Shown here: positions 49,814 through 61,000 of the stretch, in pieces
Numbering within the stretch: the first letter of the stretch is position 1
How the letters are laid out: every line of letters begins with the position of its first letter
Assembly: GCF_000016425.1 (NCBI RefSeq)
Contig: NC_009380.1
Location: 496,001 to 560,000, forward strand
Direction: 5' to 3'
DNA: 64,000 bases
DNA from: Salinispora tropica CNB-440
Lineage (GTDB): Bacteria; Actinomycetota; Actinomycetes; Mycobacteriales; Micromonosporaceae
Translations under genes and position numbers: made by a program
Notes under the pieces: model-generated
The model's input: the letters and a program-made list of their open reading frames with translations, nothing else
Told to the model about the DNA's origin: nothing
Database searches by the model: none

Positions 49814-51109
49814 TCAGCCGCGGGGCAGCGACGTGGGTACCCGGAAGAACGCCTCCTCGGGATCGTCGATCTCCGGGCCTGAGGGCGGCGGCTCCCCGGG
49901 TCGGATTGGGTGCCAGCGGAGGCGGCGTCCTCGCGGCAGGAGTAAAACCGTCGCGCCGATAGCAAGTGCCAACACCGCCACCGACAGCCCGCCCCAGAGC
50001 GCAACACGGCCGAGGACGTGCCATCGTTGCGCCCGCTCCAGCGCTACCGCGTCGTAGGGCGGGTCGGGCAACGGGGCCGGGGCGACCGGTGCTGCGGTGC
50101 TCAGCCGCTCGGTGACCGCCCGGTAAGGGTTCAGCACGCCCTGCCCATAGCCCTGCCCCGGACCTCCGCGCGCCGGGTCCGCAGTGGCGAGTAGCCGGCG
50201 AGAAACCTGCGTAGCCGACAGCTCCGGCTCGGCGGCTCGGATCAGGGCAGCCGTCGCACTGACCAGTGGGGTCGCGAAGCTGGTGCCGCTCCAGATGGCG
50301 TGTCCGTTCACGCGGGTGGCCGCCACCACCCCACCACCAGGAGCCACCAGATCAACGTACGGCCCGACCTGTGACTGCTCCACCCGTGCGCCCTGCTGAT
50401 CGATCGCGCCGACTCCAATCACACCGTCGTACGCGGCGGGGTATGGCACCGGGTCGGATTGCTCGCCGTTGCGGTGCAGGTTTCCGGCGGCGGCCACCAG
50501 GACCACGTCCCTCTCCCGGGCGTAGCGGATTGCGCCTTCGACGTCGGGGTCGGGGCGGTAGAGCGTCACCGACATGTTGACCACATCCGCGCCATCGTCA
50601 ACCGCCCGCCGGATGGCCTGTGCGAAGATCTCCGTGGAGACGCTCTCGCCTGGGGTTTCGCCGCCCCCGCTTCCGGCTTGTTCGCTGACTCGGATCGGGA
50701 GGATCGTCGCATCCGGGGCCAGGCCGTGGAAGCCGATGCCCTCCTGTGGGCGGGCGGCGATGAGGCTCGTGACCGCGGTGCCGTGCGAGACACAGTCGAT
50801 ATCACCACCGCTGGTTCCACGTAGGGCGTCAAAGCCGTTGGCGACCTGACCGTTCAGCTGCGGATGGTCGCCGTCGGACCCTGAGTCGACGACCGCCACC
50901 CTGACTCCGGCGCCGGTGCTGAACGGCCACACCCGTTGTGGGGTAAGCCACTGCTGGTGCCAGGATGCGTCACTGATGACCTGACCTGGTGCACTCGGGT
51001 TGGCGCAGACCGACGCAGCTGCCGCCGCTCCGGTTGGAAGCATCAGGGCGGTCGAGCTGATCAGGGCTACGAGTAGGACGCTGGTCGGCGTACGACGATT
51101 GAAGAGCAT
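49814..51109 (-). CDS. mycP: Type VII secretion mycosin (S8 serine protease) 2
   Basis: A 431-residue subtilisin with a signal peptide (1-32), Asp75 (VVDSGSDGDHP), His109 (CVSHGTAVTSL) and Ser277 in the canonical WSGTSFATPLVSA. One transmembrane helix near 365-390 (VALWGGLSVAVLALAIGATVLLL) precedes a short acidic cytosolic tail. The cysteines at 35 and 106 probably form the disulfide known from mycosins. It is a full, canonical enzyme, unlike the first mycosin. GGGAGGTGA lies before the ATG. It diverges from the YbaB-like gene. Confidence 0.9.
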   Translation of the reverse strand: MLFNRRTPTSVLLVALISSTALMLPTGAAAAASVCANPSAPGQVISDASWHQQWLTPQRVWPFSTGAGVRVAVVDSGSDGDHPQLNGQVANGFDALRGTSGGDIDCVSHGTAVTSLIAARPQEGIGFHGLAPDATILPIRVSEQAGSGGGETPGESVSTEIFAQAIRRAVDDGADVVNMSVTLYRPDPDVEGAIRYARERDVVLVAAAGNLHRNGEQSDPVPYPAAYDGVIGVGAIDQQGARVEQSQVGPYVDLVAPGGGVVAATRVNGHAIWSGTSFATPLVSATAALIRAAEPELSATQVSRRLLATADPARGGPGQGYGQGVLNPYRAVTERLSTAAPVAPAPLPDPPYDAVALERAQRWHVLGRVALWGGLSVAVLALAIGATVLLLPRGRRLRWHPIRPGEPPPSGPEIDDPEEAFFRVPTSLPRG

Positions 51110-51264
51110 GCCGCGTCACCTCCCGTCCGCACGGTGCCGCTGCATACTAACGATTCTTGGGTAGGCGTCAGGGTCCCCCGCGCCGCACGGAGTTCAGTAT
51201 CGTTGGGTCAGCCACCCCATTGGACAGACGGTGGCAGCACATGGACGTGCAGGGGGAGGACGCC

Positions 51265-51657
51265 ATGGACATTCAGGCACTGCGTGCGCGCGCAGATGAG
51301 CTGATGAACCAGTTCGAGCGGATGCGCTCGGGCGTGGGAGGTCTCCAACAGCGGCTAAAAGAAGTAAATGCGACTGTCACGTCGGACGACGGTTTTGTCA
51401 CGGTCACCGTGGGCCCGCGTGGTCACGTAGCCAAGGTGGAATTCGACCCACGTCTCTATCGGCGGCCGAACTCGAAGGAGCTCTCCGCGACCGTGACGGC
51501 CACGATCCAGCGGGCTACTGAGAAGGCTCTGGCCGAGGTTGAGGAGCTACTCCGGCCCTTCGTGCCGGACAGCCAGTTCCAGGCCTACCTGGACCATGAC
51601 CTAACAGGCATCTTTGGTCAGCTCGAGCGTGAGCTTCCGCGGGAGGGGGATCGATGA
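51265..51657 (+). CDS. YbaB/EbfC family protein
   Basis: A 130-residue protein. A long N-terminal helix (IQALRARADELMNQFERMRSG) is followed by a beta sheet (ATVTSDDGFVTVTVGPRGHVAKVEFDPRLYRRP) and a second helix, as in YbaB nucleoid-associated proteins. In Micromonosporaceae, such proteins sit before WXG-like genes and T7SS effectors and may act as adaptors rather than DNA binders; that role is inferred from context. ATG 51265 has GGGGGAGG 5 bases upstream. The stop overlaps the next start. Confidence 0.75.
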   Translation: MDIQALRARADELMNQFERMRSGVGGLQQRLKEVNATVTSDDGFVTVTVGPRGHVAKVEFDPRLYRRPNSKELSATVTATIQRATEKALAEVEELLRPFVPDSQFQAYLDHDLTGIFGQLERELPREGDR

Positions 51658-51992
51658 CCGATGCAGCCGAGACCTTTGTGCATCCAGAGGGCGTGCGAGC
51701 TGGGGCGGGCCAGCTCGGTGCCGCCGGCTCGATGCTCGCCCGACGTTGGGCGCAGCACGCGGCCACTATCGAGATGCTGAACGGCAACAGCCCCTGGGGT
51801 GCCGATGAGTATGGCAAGGAGTTCAACAAGCACTACCTGGGGGGTGACGCAATCGCCACCACCGTTCTCGACGGCGGTCAGACAATTGTGGAGCGTGTGC
51901 AGCTCCTCGGCCCCATTGTGAGCAGTGCGGTTGACGGCACCGTCGAGATGGACGAGGCAGTCAGGACAATGTTTGGCAGCGACGACACCTAG
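51654..51992 (+). CDS. WXG100-like ESX partner protein
   Basis: A 112-residue helical-hairpin protein with GNSPWGADEYGKEFNK at the bend (a Trp-Gly variant of W-x-G) and two flanking helices. It is translationally coupled (ATGA) to the YbaB-like gene and lies 42 bases before the giant toxin, so it is probably its export partner. Families of this size often pair with toxins carrying a WXG-like N-terminus. Confidence 0.75.
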   Translation: MTDAAETFVHPEGVRAGAGQLGAAGSMLARRWAQHAATIEMLNGNSPWGADEYGKEFNKHYLGGDAIATTVLDGGQTIVERVQLLGPIVSSAVDGTVEMDEAVRTMFGSDDT

Positions 51993-52034
51993 CTTGAAAT
52001 CCTCTCGGTCAAGTAGGGACGGAGGGCGCGACGG

Positions 52035-55000
52035 GTGGCGGTGCCTTACCCCAGGGACCTGATCGCCGAGTATCCCACGGTGTGGAACGCCGTCTGTTGG
52101 GTCAGCGCCGGTGAGGCGTGGCCCACCGGCGACGAGGACCAGATGCGTGAGCTCGCCGAGGCGTGGAAGGGCCTCGCTGAGACGATCAATGATGCTCTCC
52201 TTGAGGCCGACCCGGCTGTATTGAAGATCCTCCAGAACTGGGGCGGAGACTCCGGGGAGGCGTTCGGCCAGCTCTGGAACCAGCTTGCCATCGATCCGGG
52301 CGCGGGCCTGCCATTGATCCAAGAGGCCGCCGCCGCTTTCGCCCACGGGGCCGAGAACGCCGCGATGGAGATCGAGTATGCGAAGCTGACCATTCTCATC
52401 GCTTTCCTGATCACGGTGATCTCTGTCTTCGTCGCGTTGCTGATGGCCTGGCTGGGTGGGGTGTCGGCGGCGGGTATCCCCGCCATTCTGGCTGCTGGCC
52501 GACAGGCCGTGACGGTCGCGGTCCGGCGACTGGTCGCACAGATGGGCCGGCAGCTCTTCACCCGTGCCGGGATGCATGCCGCTCTGCGTAACGTTGGCAT
52601 GCAGGTCGGCCAGCGGCTAACCCGGGAAGGGCTGGGTCACGCTGGGCGGCGGTTCGCTCTTGAGCTGGCCGAGGAGGTCAGCGAGGAACTCATCATCGAT
52701 GTCACCGCCCAGGCCTACCAGATCAACGCCGGTACGCGGGCGGAGTGGGACGTCCGCCGTACCGGCACCGCCGCTCTCGGCGGCGCCTTCGGCGCGGTTC
52801 TCGGCACCGGTCTGAAAGCCGGCACACGCTTTGCCCGCAACAACCTGGCCCCCCGGATGCCGATCTCGTTCAGCCCTCCGGCGGTGGACTTCCCCGGTGC
52901 TGGGATTGCCCGCTGGGGCGGCAGGACCCTCGCCGCCGGCACGCAGAACGCCATCGTCTCGCCGGCTGCCAGCGTCCTGGCCAACCGCGTGATGACCGGG
53001 GAGTGGAGCATGCCCGGCGGCGACGCGGTTCTGGGAGGTTTCGCCAGTGGTGCTGGCCGCGGGGGCGCCACGATGGCGGCCAGCAGCGGTGGTAGCGCGT
53101 TGGCGCACCTGCACAACAAGCTCGCCGGCCTCGACCCCAGCGCGGTGAAGGGCGCCGGACTGGACACCGGTCCGAGCAACCTGCCAACAACCGGGCTCGG
53201 ATCGATCTCGCTTGCCCCTCCGCCGGCCTTCGACCCGGCCAGCCTCGACGGTGCCGGCCAGGTGGGCGTGGGCGCGGACGCCGTCGCTGGCTCCGTCTCA
53301 CCGTCCTCGATGGCCGGTGACCCGCAGGGCGGTTCGTCCAAACATGATGGGTCTATTGTCGTCGGGCAATCTGCTGCCCCCACCATTCACAGCGCCCTCT
53401 CGCCGTTCGCCGATGGCTCCGTCGGGGATGACTCCACGGCTGACTCCGCTCAGCATGCGCCGATCTCCCCGGACTCGGAGCCCGCAGTCGTGCCCGTCGT
53501 GGCGTCGAGTGCCCCCGCAGCCGTCGGCCCCACCGCCGGCCTCCTACCAACGACACCTGCCACCGGCGGCGCCGTCGCGAACCCAACTGTGGCCGGGACA
53601 CCGGCACTGGCAACGGCGCAATCGAGCCCCGCCGTCAGCCCTTCGGGCAGCACCTCGGGTACCAGTGCTTCCGTCGCCGGTGGGAGTAGCCAGACCGGGA
53701 GCCCCCAGACCGCGGCCGGGCCGGGCACCCAGACCGGCACGAGGACTCCGCCGGCGAGCGGCCCGCCCGTGCCTACCGGCAACCCGAGGGCGCCGAACTC
53801 GGCCGGCTCCGTTTCGCTCGGCCCCGCCACCACCCCCACGGCAAGCGTCCCTACGTCGAAACTGACGCCAACCGTTCCGGCGGCGACTGGTGCCAGCCCA
53901 TCGACCACGCCGGACCCGGCGAACCGGGTTCCCACCCAGCGCGTCTCCGTTGATGGAGCGATGCCCGCTTCGGCGCCGTCCCACACCGGCGCTCCGACCA
54001 CCGGCACTCCAGACTCGCCCATCGGCGGCAACGAAACAAGCGTCCCAACCGAGGCTCGCCGTTCCACGGGCCCAACCGGTGGCAACACCCACAGCTGGCA
54101 GGGCAAGTCGTTCACCGTTACCGGAGATCCAAACGGTCGGGAGGCCAAGCGAACGCTCATCGAGGCGTCCCGGAGATTGGCCGAGGCCGTCCGGACAGCA
54201 GTCAAGGGAAAGGCGATCTCCAAGGGCAAGATGCCGGGCATGGCGGGTGCGCTGATGATGCCGAATGGCGAGGTCACGACCCACACCAGCATGACCGCCG
54301 ACAAGGGCACGAAGCCGCCGACCCAGCCGGCGGTACACCCAGTGGTGCAGGACGTTCTCGATCGGATCAAGGCCGATCTCGAAGCGAAGCACGGCGAGGG
54401 GGCCGGGCACGGCAAGTGCGCCGAGGTCGCCCTGGTCTCCGACCAGATCTATCGGCTGGAGGAAGAGTGGCGCCAAGCGGGCGAGCCGGGAGCACTAGAG
54501 CAGTACGCCCTGAATGCGCTGAGCGGCGCGAAAGTCGTTACGCATCAGGTCCGCACAGGTTGGGATGAAGCAGGTGTCAAGCACGACCTAGGCCACTATC
54601 GGCTGCCGTGTCGATCATGCCGTAGCCTCTTACCGCAATTTGGCATCGACCCGCTCTCGGACCCAGAACGGTCACCAAAGGTCTACCAGCCCCCCGTGCC
54701 CGGGGTGGTGGGCAATGGGCGGCCCCTGAGCGACGAACGCCCATACGGGGAGCCCGAGGGGCTGGTCCCGCCGGAGCCAGCTCACCAGCAGGCGTTGGAC
54801 GATGCCGTGCCCCGCGACCCGGAGACCGGCCGGCCGGAAGTGCATCCGGACCCGCGGCTGCGCAGCTGGGTCGGCAAGGTCAACGACGGGGGTCCGACAG
54901 TCCCCGGCCGGGATCGGAACTGCGCCGACGTCGGCCTCTCCTTCCTCTCCACCTGGTTCGGTCGGCCTGAGGTAGCGGCGGCCACCATCGAAGGGGCGGA

Positions 55001-58000
55001 TTTAGAGCATGCCAGCACCGCCCGGCAGGAGCAGGCGCTTGGCAGCGCTTTCAGCTACCGCGGCACTGGCCCATCCGGGCTGGACGACATTGCTGTCACC
55101 CTTCAGGGGGCTGGCCACGGTTCGGCAGCATTGATTGTCACCACCTCCACGAAAGCCGATGGTCGTGCCCACACCTGGAACGTGGTCAACCACCAGGGAC
55201 TGATCGTATGGGTCGATGGTCAGGCGGGGCTCGTTTCTGACGCAGGCCCTTTCCGCAGCGCCGGTATCGGCGACGTCTGGTCCATCACGCTCGACGCTGA
55301 AGGTGACCCTCTTCCGCCGGGTCAGCCCCAGAGCGATACCGACGCTCCGGCCACCGAGCCGGTCCCGGTTCCACCGCACTCCACGGCCCCGGCCGAGGGT
55401 CAGCGGCCGGACGACAGTGTCGGAGGCCGCGCGGCTGGCATCTCTGAGCAGTCCTGGGGCGCGGAGAATGACTACCTCGGTGCCTTGTCGGATGCCGAGC
55501 GGGCGACTCTCTTTGACGAGCTCGCCGCAGCCCGGTCGGAGGCCACCCATATCCTCGGTGAGTTGCAGAGCCTCGCCGCTGGGGTCAACGCGCGACTTGG
55601 GTTGACTGGTGCGGATGCGCTGCGGACGTTGGGCGAGGAGCATCGGGTCAAGGGTGCGGAGTCGCTGGCCCGGAAGTACCGCACGACGCTGGCGACATTG
55701 GGGTATGACATCGGGTCGGCTCTGGCCACGGTCAACGACGTGGTCCGCTTCTCGCTGCGGGGGCCGGAGTCAGAATTGTATGGTCCGGCGGTTGACAACG
55801 TTCTTGCCTCGTTGGAGGAAAGGGGCTATCAGGTTACCAACCTGAAGAACTTCTGGCGCTCCGGAAACCGGTTTTTCGGCCTGAACTGCACGCTTGTTTC
55901 CCCGGGCGGTCGGACCTTTGAGTTGCAGTTTCCGACCGCCACCAGCTACGCGATCGGGAAACAGACCCACGTCCCGTACGAGGTTGTGCGGGACCCGGCG
56001 CAGCCTGCGGCGGACCGGGTGCACGCGTTCCTGGACATTCTCGCGATCAACAAATCCCAGGGTGCCGCTGCGCGCATGCCGGGTGGCATGGAGGCTGTGC
56101 GATTCGGTGAAGCAAACGATAGCAGCTTTGCAAAGTGGATCGGGGCGTCGAAGCGAGCCCGCTTGCGTAAAGAATACCTCGACTGGCTCGGACAGCAGCC
56201 CTACGCGTTCGCCGATGTATGCGTTGAGCGAGGATTGACCGCGTCCGACCTGCCGGGTCTGGACCGTGACCTGATAGGGGAGACGCATGGAGACGCTGAC
56301 ATTCGGCTACTTCCTCCTGCGGCGGGACCCGGACGGCCCGCCGGTCAACCTGATCGCGAACGCCGACACCATGGGCCCGACGCAGGCGGTGATCTGGGAT
56401 CGGTCGACCGACGCGTGGACGTTCCGTCCGGACGTGGCGGGGGCGTTTCTGTGGGAGGACCCGGAGATGGGCGAGGTCCAGGAGGTGGATCGGGCCACCG
56501 CGGAACGGGAGACGGTTCACTTCACGACGGTTCCGTTGCCGACGGCAGCGGAGTTGACCGAGATCTGTCGCGAGGCGTTGCCGAGGTGGCTCCGGGGCGC
56601 CCGGAAGTAGCCGGGCCCGAGCTCCTGTCGGTAGAGCCCGAGACGAATTACGGGCTACCCGAGACGCGGTCCATGGGGCCGGGGAAGCTGGCTCCGCTGG
56701 AGGATCCGCGCTATCAGCAGGATGTTGCGCTGAGCCTGCGGACAGCCGAGGGCTATACATACCTGGCCGACCCGTTCACCCACCCGTACGGTCGCTTGAT
56801 CAACGATGGCGGGCCAGCCGAGCAGGGCCGTGGTAACAACTGTCTGGACTGTTCTCTGGCCGCGTTGTCCAGCTTCTACGGTGACCCGCAGGTTGCCCAG
56901 CCGCGCTGGCCGGACATCCGAGTCGGTGGCTCTTTCGAGACCGAGTTGGGTGAGGACAGTGGCCTGACTCGGGCCGAAGAGTGGCTGGGGGGAATCTGGG
57001 CCGGTGGTTCGGCCGGGCTCCCCGCCGCGCCCACCGCACGTGCCGCCGCGGTTAGTGATCAATATGCCCGACTGTACCAACGGGTCGCGCAGTCAGGTCC
57101 AGGAAGCGCGGCGCTGGTGGTGGCCGACTGGCTCGGCGCTGACGACGTAACGGGTGAGCTCATCCTGGACGAAGAGGGTGGTGTCACCCCCGACGGCGCC
57201 CATGCTTTCATTCTCGTCTATCCGAGTGGCGTCGACCGGCCGGTGTGGTGGGACCCACAGCATGGGGTCGCGATGCCGGAACCACCACCCGCCTATGTTG
57301 CCCGGACCTACGCGCTCTGGTCGATGATGGTGCCCAGCGGAGGTGGAACGAATGACGGAGGACGAGGCACGAGCGCTGATCACTCGTCTGCTGGGGACCC
57401 GAAATCCGGTCCGGCTGGGCGAGTTCGAGTTCGGCTGGGTGGCTCGGGAGGAACTCTCGGAGGAGGAGCGAGCCTCGGGAAGGCACGTGGGTCAGGGGCG
57501 ATTCATCATCGACCGGACGGGCGTGGTGACAGCCCACTCGAGCCTGCCGCCCCAGCTGATTCTTCAGCAGTACGTGGGAGCCCGCCGCCAAGGCCGCTTC
57601 ACGGGACGACAGGTCTGGCCGAGGGGGGACCAGCCGGGCTGAACCCAACCGACACGGAGTCGGCCGCCACCTCGGTTGTCCCGCCGCTCACCGCCGCTGA
57701 CGTGGCCGAGCTGGCGACGGTCACGCACCAGCTGCGGACGGCGAACACCTTTTCCCGTGTGGCTGTCCGACGGGAACTCACTGCCACTGTGGATCGGCTG
57801 GGGCTGCGGGACGGCATGCTCGGCGCGGAGCAGCGGATGGCCACCCTGCCCGCCGAGGTGCGGGCCGCCTTGGCCGAGGTGATCAACCAAGGTTCGGCCC
57901 ACACGAGCGAGCGTTCCCGGCTACGCCCCGATCGCCGTACCTCCGAGGCGAAGGAGCGCCCTGTCGGCCTGCCGCGGATGCGCACGTACGTCGGCACGCA

Positions 58001-61000
58001 CCTTACCGTGAACTCGCTCCTCCTCACGCTGGCGACGACGTTCACCCTCAACGCCGGCGGTCGACCCGAGCTGGCCCTGATGCTGGGCGCCGGTGCGTTC
58101 GTGGGCGCCGTCACCACCGGCCCAACGAAGTGGCTGGCCAAGCGAGCGGGGCTGGCGGCCGAGGATCGTCGGGCCCGGTACGACGCCCGCCAGGACGCCC
58201 GGACCGCGGCGGAGGAGGACGTGGCCACCGCAGCGGTGCTCGTCGCCCACACCGACGACGTGACCTCGACAGTTCAGAAGCTGGGTGCGGCGACGACCGG
58301 GCTCGACGGACAGGTGTCGGCCGTTCAGGAGCAGCTACGTCGGGACGAGCGTAGGCATCGTGTGATGGGCCCTCCTCGCCGGTTCCCGTCGGCGGGCGAG
58401 GACGCACCGGCGGTGTCCGACGACAGCCCCGGAACCGGTACGAGTTCGGCTGGCGCCCCGGGTGGTTCGACCGCCGTCGGGCTGACCTCGCGTGAGCGGG
58501 AGCGCCTTGCCGAGCTGCGTAGCCTCGTCGCCCGTCACGATGGGGCGCGGCCATGGGCTCGGTTTGGTGTCGGCCGGGAGATCCGGGCACTGCTGAACAG
58601 CCTCGGGCTGCGGCAGGGAACGCCCGGCGTGGACCACCGTCGGGACCTGGTGCCGCCAGACGTACGGCCGCTCGTTGAACGGTTCGGCGGCTCGCGTACG
58701 GCTGTGGTGCGGGCCCGGGCCCGAGCCGTCATTGACCGCTACCCGGCTGACGATCAGCGTCCGGGTACGGTCGCGCCATGGTGGATGTCGGCGGTGGAGA
58801 ACGCGCCGAACCTGCTGACAGCCACCACCGTGGCGGGGGTCGGTGACCTCCTCGGTCAGCTGAGACTCGGCTGGTTCGGGATCGCGGGCGCGCTCGCCGC
58901 AGCGGCGACCGGTGTGGCGGTTGACCCGGTGGTCGCCCGACGGGAGGCCGTCGCCAAGGACGCCCGGGATACCTGGGATGCGGACAACCCCGCGGTGCCT
59001 GCGGAGGCGCTGCTCTCCCAGGCGGCCGAAGCGGTCGCCGATCCGATCAGCGCGGTGGCCGACCGCGCCGCGACCGCCGTGCGCCGCACGGCCGACCTGG
59101 AGCAGCGCCTCGCCGATCTGGAGCGCCGGGTCACCGACTCGCAGCGCCGCAACGGCCTGATTGACTCCTTCCGTCGCCTGCTCTTCGGCGACCCGGCCTG
59201 GGCCGGACTGCCCCCGTCGAAGGACGCCACTCCCATATCGAAGGACGCCACTCCGGCGTCGCGGGCGTCCGCCGACCCGGAAGCGTCCACCGATCCGGCC
59301 GCCGAGCCGTCGGTCGGCTCGCGTGACCCGGCGTCGCTGCAACAGCTTGCTGAGCTCGCCGTACGGCATGGGTCCGTCGGCCCGTTGGCGCGCCCGTCAG
59401 TGGCCCGGCAACTGCGGTTCCTCATCGACCGGCTCGGTCTGCGCGAGGGGACACCGGGTGCGGACCAGCGGCGTGCGCAGGTGCCGGACGAGCTGCGGCC
59501 GGTGGTGGAGCGGCACGGGCAGCTGGGCGTGACCAGCCGGGTGATCACGCGTTTCAGTCGCCCGCCGGCTCTGGCGACGGACAGCACCGAACGGCCGAGC
59601 AATATGCGGAGCCTCCGGGTTTTCGCGGTCGAGCAGACCCTCGGACCACTGGTGCAGGCCGGCACGTGGGTCGGGGTGGCCCAGGTCTCCCAGATCGCCG
59701 CGGGGGCCGGGCCGAGCAAGATCCTGGCTGGGGGGCTCCTCGGTCCGCTCCGTGACCTGCTGCTCAATCGTGCCGAGACCCGGGTCAAGGACGCACGACG
59801 GGCCTGGGACCTGGCCAACCCCAATCCGGCGATGGAGCCGAAGACGAGGGCGGCGGGGCTCGCCGGCCCGTCGGCGACAGCCGTGACCAGCGCCGTTGGG
59901 CAGCTCGATGTGGCCTCCCGGCGTCTCGACGACATTACGTCGACGCTGGACCGGCTGGCGCAGGGACATGCTGCCGGCCCATCGGACCCGGCTGCCACCC
60001 CGGGCATCGGGGAGCCGCTGGACGTCGCCGGTCCGGCCTCGCTGAACAGGGCGGATGCCTGGGAGTTGCAGACGGCCGCACACCAGGTGCGGACGGCCGA
60101 CGCGCTCTCGTTGAGGCCGGCCCTGCGCGAACTGCACGCGGTGATCGACCGGCTGGGTCTGCGGGCGGGCATGCTCGGGGCGCCGGATCGGATCGCGCAG
60201 CTGCCCGGAGTGGCCCGGCGGGTGGTCGCCGAGTTCGGCGGTGACCGTGCCGGCCGGGCGCGACAGCTACGCACGCTCCGGGCGCAGCGGCGGACCGCCG
60301 AGAACACTCGCCCGCCGGGTATCCCCGGCCTTCGGACCTATCTTGTCTCGAGCGGGCTGACCACCGCCGCGACCGCCGGAGCGGCCACCGCGGTCGCCAT
60401 CGCGGTGGCCAGCCCACTGACGCCGGTGATCCCGATCGCCGCAGCCGTCGCCGCGCCGGTGATCGGCGTCTCCAAGTGGTACGCCAGGCGGCGGGGCCTC
60501 GCCGCTGACGACGTGCGCAGCCGGTTTGACGCACGTGTCGACGCCCGGGGCGCCGCCGACCAGGTGGACCAGGTCGTTGACCGGGTGAACGAGCCGGTCG
60601 CCGAGCTGGAACGGGCGGCCAACCGGCTCGAGGGCCAGCTCGGCGCCGCCGAGTCGGCCACCGACCGGTTGGCCGAGAGGCTGGCGGAGACCCATCGCCG
60701 TGTCGGCCTGCTCTCCCGTCTCTTCGACATCGTCGGCTGGGGGCCGACAGCCCCGACGGGGTCCAACCCGGAAGCCGGTGCGGTCCGGGAGAGCCGCGGC
60801 AGCCCAGAAGACTCACCCGAATCCGGGCGGATCACGGCGGCGGCCGTACCGAACTCGGGCTTCCACGGTCTGGGGCGGCCCGTCGCCGACCCGGTCGCGG
60901 TGCTGGCCACCGCCCACGCCGCGTTGCCGCAGGTGGCTTCCTACGCCGGGGTGGACGACATCGGCCCAACCGGGCCGAATCGCTTCGAGATCTACGCGGC

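Noticed and set aside
56289..56610. Reading toxin residues 1418-1526 as a genuine Gly/Arg-rich linker
   Set aside because: The other frame over the same bases gives a balanced protein with a ribosome site, so the linker-like composition is better explained as its shadow.
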